From Candidatus Zixiibacteriota bacterium (GTDB lineage Bacteria > Zixibacteria > MSB-5A5 > GN15 > FEB-12), in contig CP070674.1 in NCBI GenBank assembly GCA_020351995.1, positions 2,823,521 to 2,872,140 on the forward strand: a DNA stretch of 48,620 bases. The letters are read 5' to 3'. Below the pieces are notes generated by a model that was not told where the DNA came from, ran no database searches, and was given only the letters and a program-made list of their open reading frames with translations. How positions within the stretch are numbered: position 1 is the stretch's first letter; every line of letters starts with the position of its first letter. Shown here in pieces: positions 15,578-24,418 of this stretch. The position numbers and the translations under genes were made by a program.

Positions 15578-16033
15578 GTGGGGAACAACAAGCAGGGCGG
15601 AAATCGTTCGCAAGGTCATTATGAATTTATCGAACATACCGCTGATATAGCTATCAAAGCGTATGGTGACAGTCTGGAGCAGGCTTTTGCCGTGGCTGCC
15701 TCTGCCATGTTTGACATTATGACCGACGGCGCCGCCGTGGTGTCCGAAGAAAGCATCGACTTCGACACTGAATCTGTTGATCGGGAGGGTTTACTTGTTG
15801 GCTTCCTATCGGATCTTATTGTTCTGCACGAGGTGCAGGGCTACGTCTTTGGGGAATTTGAAATTACATTTTTCGGTGAGAACCGGCTGAGGGCGCGCTG
15901 CCGTGGGGAAATGTTCGACGAAAGCAGACATGCCTCCGGACTTCACGTGAAGGGCGTATCATATCATATGCTGGAAATGTTTGACGGGGCCGGCGAGAAG
16001 CCCAGTTTTGTTCAGGTCCTATTCGATGTCTGA
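15578..16033 (+). CDS. Archease
   Basis: A 151-residue archease, the activator that speeds multiple-turnover guanylylation of RtcB. It begins with GTG immediately after the HDAC stop. Conserved features are FIEHTADIA (Asp23, a metal-site residue in the family), the mid-protein FLSDLIVLHE, the KGVSYH block and the VLFDV end. Its position 69 bp upstream of rtcB is the standard functional pairing. The first 12 residues are polar and may be an extension. Confidence 0.9.
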   Translation: MGNNKQGGNRSQGHYEFIEHTADIAIKAYGDSLEQAFAVAASAMFDIMTDGAAVVSEESIDFDTESVDREGLLVGFLSDLIVLHEVQGYVFGEFEITFFGENRLRARCRGEMFDESRHASGLHVKGVSYHMLEMFDGAGEKPSFVQVLFDV

Positions 16034-16102
16034 TAGAATCCGTATTTGGGCCCGGTTCTCCGTATATCTTAAGGCATAAAACCTCGGCAGGAAGGACAAA
16101 GA

Positions 16103-17581
16103 ATGGCCTGGAAAGGACCAATTGACAAATTAGATGCCAACCGGTTTCAGATTCCGGCCTCATATCAGAGTCAAACGATGAAGCAGCACGGTGTGCGAAT
16201 GAGTGTGCCGGCGGTCATCTATGCCGATGACCGGATGCTGCAAGCCATTATTCGGGATGATTCCCCCGAGCAGGTGGCTAATGTTGCGACGCTGCCGGGG
16301 ATAGTCGGTCGGTCGATAGCCATGCCGGACATTCATCATGGGTATGGATTCGCGATTGGTGGCGTAGCCGCATTCGACTCACAGAGCGGAATCATATCGC
16401 CCGGTGGCGTAGGGTACGACATAAATTGCGGCGTCCGGCTGCTTCGCACCGATCTTACCGTGCCCGATGTCAAGAAACACATCGAAAAGCTGGTCAACAC
16501 CATGTTCAGCAACATTCCGTGCGGAGTAGGCTCGGAAGGTAAAGTACATCTTTCACCCGCCGACATGAACCGGGTACTGGAGGACGGCGCCCGGTGGGCC
16601 GTAGAGAATGGCTATGGCTGGGCCGAGGATTTGACCTTCACCGAGGAATCGGGCAGCATCGAGGGCGCCGAGGCCAATGTCGTAAGCGATGCCGCCAGGA
16701 AGCGCGGTTCGCGCCAACTCGGCACACTGGGAGCCGGGAATCATTTTCTGGAAATTCAACGTGTGGAAGAAATCTATGACACGGTAGTCGCGGAGGCTTT
16801 CGGTATTACGGCCGTCGACCAAATTACTGTGATGATTCATACCGGTTCTCGAGGCTGCGGTCACCAGATCTGCACCGATTACCTCGAATTGATGCGCCGG
16901 GCCAACAAGAAGTACAACATACCGCTCATTGACCGTGAACTGTCCTGCGCGCCCGCAACCAGCCCGGAGGGGCAGCAGTATTTCACAGCCATGAAGTGCG
17001 GGGCTAATTTCGCCTGGGCTAACCGTCAGATGATAACACATTGGGTAAGAGAGTCGTTTGAGTCGGTCCTGGGTCAATCATCTCAGAGTATGGGACTGCG
17101 CCAGATATATGATATCGCCCACAATATCGCCAAACTCGAAGAGCATGAGTTTGAAGGGAAGAATCGTTGGCTTTACGTCCATCGCAAAGGAGCCACCCGG
17201 TCATTCGGGCCGGGGCATAAGGATATTCCCGAAAGATACCACGGTGTCGGCCAGCCGGTGCTTATCCCCGGCGATATGGGTACCGCCAGCTATCTGCTGG
17301 TCGGTACGGAGCAGGCCATGCGCGACACTTTCGGCTCGTCTTGCCACGGAGCCGGGCGGAGCCTGTCCCGTCATGCCGCTCGCAAGCAGCATCCGCCCGG
17401 GAAAGTGTTTTCCGATCTGGAGAGGAAAGGTATATACCTGCAGGCAAAGAGCCGAAAGGTAATTTCTGAGGAAGCTCCGGAGGCTTACAAGAACATCGAT
17501 GAGGTCGTTGAAATATCCGATCGCGCGGGCATTGCCCGTAAGGTCGCGCGCATGAAACCACTTGGTGTTGTCAAAGGGTAG
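16103..17581 (+). CDS. rtcB: RNA-splicing ligase RtcB
   Basis: A 492-residue RtcB, which joins 2',3'-cyclic phosphate or 3'-phosphate RNA ends to 5'-OH ends using GTP and Mn2+. Metal ligands align with those known in the Pyrococcus enzyme at a near-constant offset: Cys109, His214, His246, His340. The guanylylated His is His415 in CHGAGR. GVGYDINCGVR, GAGNHF and HTGSRG are all intact. AGGAAGGA precedes the ATG. It is full length, with archease directly upstream. No RtcR-type sigma-54 regulator is adjacent, so the genes may be constitutive. It may serve in tRNA or stress RNA repair. Confidence 0.95.
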   Translation: MAWKGPIDKLDANRFQIPASYQSQTMKQHGVRMSVPAVIYADDRMLQAIIRDDSPEQVANVATLPGIVGRSIAMPDIHHGYGFAIGGVAAFDSQSGIISPGGVGYDINCGVRLLRTDLTVPDVKKHIEKLVNTMFSNIPCGVGSEGKVHLSPADMNRVLEDGARWAVENGYGWAEDLTFTEESGSIEGAEANVVSDAARKRGSRQLGTLGAGNHFLEIQRVEEIYDTVVAEAFGITAVDQITVMIHTGSRGCGHQICTDYLELMRRANKKYNIPLIDRELSCAPATSPEGQQYFTAMKCGANFAWANRQMITHWVRESFESVLGQSSQSMGLRQIYDIAHNIAKLEEHEFEGKNRWLYVHRKGATRSFGPGHKDIPERYHGVGQPVLIPGDMGTASYLLVGTEQAMRDTFGSSCHGAGRSLSRHAARKQHPPGKVFSDLERKGIYLQAKSRKVISEEAPEAYKNIDEVVEISDRAGIARKVARMKPLGVVKG

Positions 17582-17585
17582 TTTA

Positions 17586-17606
17586 GCGGTTTTCAAAACC
17601 GCCTTT
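17586..17606. terminator. Bidirectional terminator between rtcB and convergent gene
   Basis: Perfect 8-bp inverted repeat GCGGTTTT/AAAACCGC (17586-17593, 17595-17602) with a one-base centre, followed by CTTTT. It begins 4 nt after the rtcB stop and overlaps the final codons of the minus-strand gene ending at 17593. Confidence 0.6.
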
Positions 17607-18255
17607 TCGCATCTCTAAAAGGTAACGCAAAGCCGGCTATATACAGGACCAACCCGGCGATCAGCCAGAAATATTGATATGGCTCCGGCATCTGCTGCTG
17701 AAAGGCTGCTTCAGTGTCTCGCATGAATGAAAATAGAATCGCCGCCGTGCCGATCAGTGCAAACACCCATGATATTGCCCCCGGGCGGAATGCTTTCTGC
17801 TGAGCATATAGGCGTGTGATAAGGACCCCACAGATAACCATTAGAACCGAGATCAGAACCGGTGCCAGTACCGGGCCTATCCATGGCACCGGGATCAAAA
17901 ACAGAATGTCAAACTCCGCCAGTGACGACGGCCAGTCAATTGCCACCTTGAGCCAGACGTAGTAAAAAATGTCCCAGATGCCGAAGACAATGAGAAAAAA
18001 ACCAAACCTCTCTCCAAGTCGACTTCCCGCCGATGTCGCGACCGTGACAAGCATAACTATTGTGGCAAGTTCGCGAATTAGCTCGACCGCTATCAGTTTT
18101 ACCGGTATGGTCTTGAGGGGAAAGGCGAAACCTTCGGGGTAGACGATTTCTCTAAGGTACACTACAACTGCAGCCTCGACAAAGGCGAAAGCCAGAGAGA
18201 AAAAGACCAACAGGATGAGCTTGCCAGAATACCCGGTTTTTTCTATTATGCTCAC
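17593..18255 (-). CDS. Integral membrane protein, unknown
   Basis: A 220-residue hydrophobic protein with about six membrane segments (residues about 11-33, 52-75, 83-105, 120-147, 158-178 and 190-210). The second half of the first helix contains FVEAAVVVYLR. There are no recognised catalytic motifs and I do not recognise the family. It is single, convergent with rtcB and divergent from the flavoprotein gene at 18356. Confidence 0.7.
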   Translation of the reverse strand: MSIIEKTGYSGKLILLVFFSLAFAFVEAAVVVYLREIVYPEGFAFPLKTIPVKLIAVELIRELATIVMLVTVATSAGSRLGERFGFFLIVFGIWDIFYYVWLKVAIDWPSSLAEFDILFLIPVPWIGPVLAPVLISVLMVICGVLITRLYAQQKAFRPGAISWVFALIGTAAILFSFMRDTEAAFQQQMPEPYQYFWLIAGLVLYIAGFALPFRDAKRRF

Positions 18256-18355
18256 AGCCTGGGATATAACCTCTTAGAAAAACGCTTGATGGCAATTTAG
18301 GCGTCAAATTGAGCCCTGACAACCTCAAATATACAGGGTTGAGCATCCTGCTGGA

Positions 18356-19600
18356 ATGATTCATATGGTCGAAGCGTTGTCTGGAACACCTTATCAGCCT
18401 GTCGAATGGCAGATCCCCATCGAGAATGTCCCGGAGCAGTTGTGGGACGTGATCATTATCGGTGGCGGGCCGGCCGGTTCTTCTATGGCATTTCACCTCG
18501 CCCGCAGGAAGTTCCGGGTACTTATGGTGGACATGGCTCGATTTCCCAGGGAAAAGGTTTGCGGTGACTGCATGATAACAGACGTGGAACCAAATCTCAG
18601 GGCGATGTGTCTGTCCGAGGAAGTGCGGAAGCAGGGCATGAGCCTGCAGGGTGTAACAATCTTCAGCCCCTCCCGGAGTCACTTCACCGTTTCCGGTGAT
18701 TTCGTTACGCTCAGGCGACCGGTTCTCGACAGACTGCTGGCCGGAAAAGCGGTTGAGACCGGCGTGATCTTTGCCACAGGCAAGGCTGTGGAAATGAACG
18801 TCGGTGAGGATGAAGCCGTAACCGTCAGGTTCAAAGATATTGATAAAACCCTTCAGGCTCGAATCGGCGTTATTGCCACTGGCGCTCACCTGGGGTTAGC
18901 CAGGAAACTGGGAGTTGTGGTTACGGAAAAGCCGAGCGCCGTGGCTATGCGCTGTTATGTTAGATCGCCCGGGCGAACAGAGAACCTTGTTCTGCACTAT
19001 CAAAAAGATATTCTTCCCGGATACGGATGGATAGTACCACTTGGCAAGGATGTATATAATGTGGGCTGCGGTCACTATCTGGATGAACACCATCACTTGA
19101 CTATGCGAGAGTACTTCAAGGCATTTGTCGCCGGTTCTCCTCTAGCGCGGCGTGTCATGAATGGTGCGGAGATAATTTCACCGGCCCGTGGCGGGGTGTT
19201 AAGATGTGGTCTTAAGGGAGTTCGCCCTCTTTACCGGCGAAGTATTGTCCTGGTTGGAGAGACAATTGGGACAACTTTTACTCTTACCGGTGAAGGTATC
19301 GGACAGGCTATGTCAGCCGGTGTCATCGCGGCCGCTTGCGTCGGGGACGCCTTATCAACAGGGGATCGCGGCAAACTTGAGTTGTATCCTTCGCTTCTGG
19401 AGGCAAAGCTTGGCCCGCGCCACAGGGGTTTTGAACAAGCACAGCGATGGGTAGCGCGACCCTGGCTCGCCGATTTCATGGCCAGGCGAATCCACCAAAG
19501 CCGGTATCTGCACAGCGCCTGCGTGGATCTCGTTGCGAATGGCAGGAATCCTCGCCGCATCTACTCGATAAAGGCGGTGCTAAAGTCATTCTGGAGCTGA
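18356..19600 (+). CDS. Geranylgeranyl-reductase-family FAD oxidoreductase
   Basis: A 414-residue flavoprotein. After an N-terminal extension of about 28 residues comes the dinucleotide-binding fold VIIIGGGPAGSS (about 32-43), then FPREKVCGD (PREKxCGD, typical of the geranylgeranyl reductase/aromatic monooxygenase group). A distal FAD-contact GEGIGQAMSAG follows near 310. Members reduce isoprenoid chains of lipids, quinones or chlorophyll or hydroxylate aromatics. The CGD cysteine favours the reductase group. Start choice between ATG 18356 and ATG 18365 is open. It precedes folE by 183 bp; a functional link is unproven. Confidence 0.75.
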   Translation: MIHMVEALSGTPYQPVEWQIPIENVPEQLWDVIIIGGGPAGSSMAFHLARRKFRVLMVDMARFPREKVCGDCMITDVEPNLRAMCLSEEVRKQGMSLQGVTIFSPSRSHFTVSGDFVTLRRPVLDRLLAGKAVETGVIFATGKAVEMNVGEDEAVTVRFKDIDKTLQARIGVIATGAHLGLARKLGVVVTEKPSAVAMRCYVRSPGRTENLVLHYQKDILPGYGWIVPLGKDVYNVGCGHYLDEHHHLTMREYFKAFVAGSPLARRVMNGAEIISPARGGVLRCGLKGVRPLYRRSIVLVGETIGTTFTLTGEGIGQAMSAGVIAAACVGDALSTGDRGKLELYPSLLEAKLGPRHRGFEQAQRWVARPWLADFMARRIHQSRYLHSACVDLVANGRNPRRIYSIKAVLKSFWS

Positions 19601-19783
19601 AAAGCAGATTCTGAAAGTGCCGGGGCGTTATTATTGTGCAATTGGGCTTGTAATCGACCACGAATGAGCGTATTGTTTAAACCTGAAGGTCACTCTTGTT
19701 GTTATGAGAGTAAGCGTTCGGCTTTGACCGTCTATCGATGAGTCGAGATCAAGATCTATAGATTCATAGCGAAAGGTAATCAT

Positions 19784-20338
19784 ATGGAAAACCTCTACCG
19801 TCAGATACTTGAAAAGGTTGGTGAAGACGTTAACCGGCAAGGTCTCAGGGATACTCCGAAGCGGGCCGCCAAAGCCATGGAATACCTTACGCAGGGATAT
19901 AATGTTGATCTCGACAAGCTGGTCAACGAGGCCCTGTTCGATTCAGATACCAGCGAGATCGTCCTGGTGAAGAACATTGAACTGTATTCCTTATGCGAAC
20001 ACCATCTATTGCCGTTTATAGGCAAATGTCATGTAGCGTATATTCCGGATGGAAAAGTGATCGGTGTCTCCAAAGTGGCACGAATCGTGGATGTCTTCGC
20101 GCGTCGCCTGCAGATTCAGGAGAACTTAACTCGCCAAATAGCCGAAACGGTGGAAAAATACACAAAGGCTATCGGCGTCGCGGTAGTCATTGAGGCGCAA
20201 CATCTCTGTATGATGATGCGCGGTGTGGAGAAACAGAATTCGATTATGACAACGTCATGTGTTCTCGGAGAGTTTCATGATGATCCGTCGACACGGGCCG
20301 AGTTCTTTAGCCTGATAAAACCATGCATCTTTCCATAA
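19784..20338 (+). CDS. folE: GTP cyclohydrolase I
   Basis: A 184-residue FolE, which converts GTP to 7,8-dihydroneopterin triphosphate. Zinc ligands Cys71 and His74 (LCEHHLLPF) and Cys142 (HLCMMMRG) have the same 71-residue separation as in the E. coli enzyme. The catalytic-region sequences [11 protein letters not shown] and RLQIQENLT are intact. Its last 16 bases overlap the start of the PTPS gene in another frame, so the two are translationally coupled. A 10-base palindrome ATCTATAGAT (19754-19763) lies just upstream. Together with the next two genes it would feed tetrahydrobiopterin synthesis. Confidence 0.95.
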   Translation: MENLYRQILEKVGEDVNRQGLRDTPKRAAKAMEYLTQGYNVDLDKLVNEALFDSDTSEIVLVKNIELYSLCEHHLLPFIGKCHVAYIPDGKVIGVSKVARIVDVFARRLQIQENLTRQIAETVEKYTKAIGVAVVIEAQHLCMMMRGVEKQNSIMTTSCVLGEFHDDPSTRAEFFSLIKPCIFP

Positions 20339-21555
20339 GCAAGCGTTTTGAGTTTTCCAGTTCGCACCGATCGTTTGTGAGGGGCTGGACTGAAGCGCAG
20401 AATCAAGCTTTCTTTGGACGGGAGGCCCTGAGCCCCAACGGACACGGCCACAATTACGTCGCCAGTTTCGCCTTCAACGGTCCGGTTGACCCAAAGACGG
20501 GGATGATGATCAATGTCGTGATCATCAAAGAAAAGATCAAGGAGGTCATTGATAACCGTTACGATCACAGGTATCTAAATGATGACGTGCCGGCCTTCCA
20601 AGACATCGTTCCCACTGCCGAGAATGTTACGGTGTCCCTCCTGCGCGATGTTGTTCCACTATTCAACGACGTAACCGCGCAACCGAGCGTGTGCCACCTA
20701 GCTGAATCGCCCGCGAGCGAGGCCACTGCCTATGCCGGGGGAGAAGTCGAGAGACATCTCTGGATGAATTTCTCGGCGGCCCGAAGAACCTGCTCACCGC
20801 ACCTGACAGATGCGCAGAACGAGGAGTTGTTTGGGCGGGCGGCATCGACCTCCGGCCACGGACATCATTACCGACTAAGGGTGACACTTCAAGGCCAGGT
20901 TGACGGCGTCCATGGGATGATCTTCCCTGAGAGGGAAGCCAGGGAGATTTTATCGGAACTGCACCATCAGCTCGATCACCGAAACTTGAGTACGGATGTC
21001 CCGCAGCTGCGAGACATGCCTATGACCACGGAGATGCTGTCGCTCTATTTCTTTGACTACTTGAAAACTCGCATGCCCGTGAGCAGAGTGAAACTTTACG
21101 AAAATGATGAGTTCTTCGCCGAATACTTAGGCAGCAACAGATGGTTTATGGCATACACCGGTGAGTTCCATGCCGCCCACCGCCTGCATTGCCGGGAGTT
21201 AACCGAGGCGGAAAATCTTTCCGTCTACGGAAAATGCAATAATCCTCGTGGTCATGGTCACCTGTATCGTGTGGAGTGTTCCATCGAAGGAAGCGCTGAC
21301 AGGGAATCGGGAGTGCTGTATAAACTTGATGACCTCATTCGTTCCATCAATACTCAATTAGATGACTGGAACTATAAACATCTGGACCTTGATACGTCTG
21401 ATTTCACAGACAAAACCACTACCGGCGAGAATATTCTAATGGTGTTGTGGTCCAAACTTGAGGTGTCTCTTGGCAACAGATTGAGTCGTCTTCGCCTGTG
21501 GGAAACACCGAACAATCGTTTTTCACTTCGCCGCGGTATTGACGATCGAACGTAA
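20323..21555 (+). CDS. Tandem triple 6-pyruvoyltetrahydropterin synthase-like protein
   Basis: A 410-residue chain of three PTPS/QueD-type domains (about 1-130, 143-268, 275-403), where the family is normally one domain of 120-150 residues. Domain 1 keeps zinc ligands His15, His41, His43, Asp81-His82 and Glu100 but has no catalytic Cys. Domain 2 has Arg154 in place of the first zinc His, keeps His179/His181, Asp218-His219 and Glu237, and also lacks Cys. Domain 3 has His286, Cys305, His311, His313 and Glu369, but Asn350-Tyr351 where Asp-His is expected. All three retain a C-terminal pterin-anchor Glu (128, 260, 394). Placed between folE and an SDR it is likely the second step of pterin synthesis. 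Confidence 0.85.
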   Translation: MHLSISKRFEFSSSHRSFVRGWTEAQNQAFFGREALSPNGHGHNYVASFAFNGPVDPKTGMMINVVIIKEKIKEVIDNRYDHRYLNDDVPAFQDIVPTAENVTVSLLRDVVPLFNDVTAQPSVCHLAESPASEATAYAGGEVERHLWMNFSAARRTCSPHLTDAQNEELFGRAASTSGHGHHYRLRVTLQGQVDGVHGMIFPEREAREILSELHHQLDHRNLSTDVPQLRDMPMTTEMLSLYFFDYLKTRMPVSRVKLYENDEFFAEYLGSNRWFMAYTGEFHAAHRLHCRELTEAENLSVYGKCNNPRGHGHLYRVECSIEGSADRESGVLYKLDDLIRSINTQLDDWNYKHLDLDTSDFTDKTTTGENILMVLWSKLEVSLGNRLSRLRLWETPNNRFSLRRGIDDRT

Positions 21556-22260
21556 ATGGAAACAGGTATGAAAAGGTGTTTGATAACCGGCGCCAGCCGG
21601 GGCATAGGTCGTGCGATAGCAGTAAAATGCGCGGCAGACAGATATGATGTCATTGCCCACGGTCGCGACCAGAACGCTCTGATAGAAACTGTCGGTTTGA
21701 TTGAAGCGAGCGGTGGACGTGCTCGGATGATGATTGCCGATTTGTCGACACGTGCGGGGATCGACAGGATCATCGGTGACCTGGGAAAAGGTTCTCTTGA
21801 CCTCTTGGTCAACAATGCCGGGGTGGCGATAGTGAAGCCTTTTGAGCAGATTTCTGACGAAGAATGGTCACAGACGCTGGCAGTGAATGTGACGGCTCCA
21901 TTTATGCTAATCCGTGGACTTGCGCCCATTATGCCTGAAGGATCCTCAATAGTGAACGTTCTGTCCGTGGCCGCCCGGACTGGATTTCCGCACTGGAGTG
22001 GATATTGCATGAGCAAATTCGCTCTTGATGGTCTCGCCCGGTCGATCCGGGAGGAGTTACGGGCACGCCGGATCAGGGTCATAAATATTTATCCCTCAGC
22101 GATCAGGACGTCGATGTGGGAGGGGATAGAAGGGGACTGGTCGGCTGACCGAATGGTTTCCCCGGACGAGGTCGCCGAGGCTGTTCATTTCGCGATATCG
22201 AGGCCTGCCGGAGTGCTGATAGAAGATATTTCCGTAGGTGACATAAGTGGCACCCTTTAG
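21556..22260 (+). CDS. Short-chain dehydrogenase, candidate sepiapterin reductase
   Basis: A 234-residue classical SDR. It has TGASRGIG (cofactor glycine motif), NNAG, a catalytic Ser in NVLSVAA and YCMSK (YxxxK). The first ATG follows the PTPS stop directly; ATG 21568 is an alternative start. By sequence alone it could be a 3-oxoacyl-ACP reductase or other SDR. The folE-PTPS-SDR order makes a 6-pyruvoyl-tetrahydropterin/sepiapterin reductase the favoured role. The usual PG-x-V-x-T segment after the active site is YPSAIRTSMW, a divergence that could reflect substrate. Confidence 0.75.
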   Translation: METGMKRCLITGASRGIGRAIAVKCAADRYDVIAHGRDQNALIETVGLIEASGGRARMMIADLSTRAGIDRIIGDLGKGSLDLLVNNAGVAIVKPFEQISDEEWSQTLAVNVTAPFMLIRGLAPIMPEGSSIVNVLSVAARTGFPHWSGYCMSKFALDGLARSIREELRARRIRVINIYPSAIRTSMWEGIEGDWSADRMVSPDEVAEAVHFAISRPAGVLIEDISVGDISGTL

Positions 22261-22316
22261 TTCTCCGGTGTCTTGTTAGTTATTTAACGAGGGCCTTTAC
22301 AAAAGCAGGAGAGAAA

Positions 22317-24377
22317 ATGATCAATGGCATCAATACGCTTGTACTGAGTCTGCTGCTGTCGGTCGGATTATGCGTCCCCGCCCAGTCGCAGGAAAAGGAT
22401 ACCCTTTATTTGAGTCTGGCGAACCTCGAGGCTCTCACTGAATCCTGCACAACTTCAACCTTCTGGAAATATTATGCCGGGGACGATCCGGCCTACGCGG
22501 AGTCCGGATTCGACGACACCCGGTGGGCAAGGACTCCAACCGCCATTGACGTTGAACAGTGGGTTGGGGGGACCGGGCCGAGCTTGCATTGGTTTCGTCT
22601 GCATCTGAAAATTGACTCCTCACTCTGGAACCGGCCTATTTATCTTGATTACGACATTGCCGGTGCGGCCGAGTTCTATCTCGATGGCAAACTGCTTCTG
22701 AGCGTGGGAGTAGTCGGGGCCACCGAAGAAACAGAAGAAGCCATGTATACCGATCGGGCCCTGCCGCCGGCTATCGTCTTCCCGGCGAAGGAATATCAGA
22801 TTTTGGCTGTCCGCTTCTCTGCTGCCGACCCTACCCTGGCTAAACTGACCACGGAAGTACTGGGATTTATTCTATATCCCCTGGCATCCGATCAAGAAAA
22901 CAGGGGTGTTGTCAATCAGCTGATGGAGCACGCAAGGCAACACTGGTTCTTTACCGGGGTGACACTTTCATTCGCGTTGTTGCACACCCTCATGTTCTTT
23001 CTTTATCCGCGTTTTAGAGAGAACTTGTACTTCGCGCTACTCGCATTTTCGTGTGCGGGATTGACATCCGCCCCGGCCTGGTTCCTGACTCTTCCTCGAC
23101 TAGAATTGCTTACAATATCGATGAGCGTTCTCAAGATAGCCATGGTTGTCAGTGTTATGTGCGCCCAGGCCATTCTGCACTCATTGTTTCGACCCGGACT
23201 GCCCTGGCGATTCTGGGTCTTGTTGGTCCTCGGTTTGGGAATGATGGTTTTGTCGGTACATATTCCGACGAATATTTTCTTCCTGTTTGTTGCTGTTGCT
23301 TTGTTGGACACAGTCAACGATGCGATCAGGGCTATGCTCACGCACAAGCCGATGGCCTGGGTCCTCGGGGTTGGATTTGCGACTTTCACCGTGACCGCGA
23401 TATGGGAATTGTTGGCCGCGATCCGTATCCTGCCTTATATCAAACTGGGGGTGCCGCTCTATCTACTGGGGATAATGGTGCTTATCGTATCGCTTTCCCT
23501 GTACCTGGCCCTGCGGTATGCCCAAACCAGTCGTTCTTTGGAGGACAAGGTGGCTCTTGAAAATGCACATCGAGAGCTTGAAGAGGCGCACCGAAAACTG
23601 CACGAAACGCAGTCGCAGTTGATCCAATCGGCTAAGATGGCCTCGCTCGGGCAATTGGTGGCCGGGGTGGCCCACGAGATAAATACTCCTGTGGGGGCCG
23701 TTGCCAGTATGCATAATACCCTGGTCAGAGCCACAAAAAAGATTGCTGATGCGGTCGGCGGCGAAATGCAATCAGGATGCGAACGCTGCGAAGAGGTCCG
23801 GTCGATGCTGGCCCTCATTGAGGATGCTAACAAAGTCATAGAAACAGGAACTGGCAGGGTCACCGACATCGTCAAGCGCCTGCGTAGCTTCGCCCGCCTG
23901 GATGAAGCCGATATGAAGGAAGTTGACATCCATGAGGGACTCGAAGACTCTCTGCTGTTGATTCATCATGAGATCAAGAATCGGATAAGAATAATCCGGC
24001 AATATGGCGATCTTCCACCGGTAAATTGCTTTCCCGGCAAGCTGAACCAGGTTTTTCTGAACATTCTCAATAATGCCCGACAGGCTATTCCAGATGAGGG
24101 CCAGATAACGGTAACCACCTTTGCCAGAGGGGATAAGGTGCATGTTTCCATCGAGGATACGGGAATCGGGATTCCAAAAGACAAGATTGATAGGATTTTC
24201 GACCCCGGCTACACCACCAAAGGGGTTAAAGTTGGTACCGGGCTTGGACTGGCCATCTGTTATCAGATTGTACAGGAACATAGGGGCAAGATTACGGTGG
24301 AAAGCGAGCCCGGTAAGGGAACAAAGTTCACAGTAATTCTCCCGATTAACTTCGAAAAAACGGTTGAAAAGCGGTAA
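22317..24377 (+). CDS. 7TM-DISM-like sensor histidine kinase
   Basis: A 686-residue membrane kinase. Residues 1-24 are a signal peptide. Residues 30-190 are an extracytoplasmic jelly-roll-like domain with the beta-galactosidase-like FDDTRW and HWFRLHL signatures. Seven membrane helices span about 210-400. A coiled coil (405-440) leads to HisKA with His453 in VAHEINTP and a complete HATPase (NILNNARQAI, DTGIGIP, GTGLGLAI). The layout matches 7TMR-DISM receptors that couple ligand binding to kinase output. The kinase core is closely similar to that of the gene at 27803. No receiver is attached; the receiver at 29186 is the obvious partner. Confidence 0.85.
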   Translation: MINGINTLVLSLLLSVGLCVPAQSQEKDTLYLSLANLEALTESCTTSTFWKYYAGDDPAYAESGFDDTRWARTPTAIDVEQWVGGTGPSLHWFRLHLKIDSSLWNRPIYLDYDIAGAAEFYLDGKLLLSVGVVGATEETEEAMYTDRALPPAIVFPAKEYQILAVRFSAADPTLAKLTTEVLGFILYPLASDQENRGVVNQLMEHARQHWFFTGVTLSFALLHTLMFFLYPRFRENLYFALLAFSCAGLTSAPAWFLTLPRLELLTISMSVLKIAMVVSVMCAQAILHSLFRPGLPWRFWVLLVLGLGMMVLSVHIPTNIFFLFVAVALLDTVNDAIRAMLTHKPMAWVLGVGFATFTVTAIWELLAAIRILPYIKLGVPLYLLGIMVLIVSLSLYLALRYAQTSRSLEDKVALENAHRELEEAHRKLHETQSQLIQSAKMASLGQLVAGVAHEINTPVGAVASMHNTLVRATKKIADAVGGEMQSGCERCEEVRSMLALIEDANKVIETGTGRVTDIVKRLRSFARLDEADMKEVDIHEGLEDSLLLIHHEIKNRIRIIRQYGDLPPVNCFPGKLNQVFLNILNNARQAIPDEGQITVTTFARGDKVHVSIEDTGIGIPKDKIDRIFDPGYTTKGVKVGTGLGLAICYQIVQEHRGKITVESEPGKGTKFTVILPINFEKTVEKR

Positions 24378-24418
24378 TGGAAACGGTTAATTTGGGGTAT
24401 CGCGTTATCTGGTAAGAT

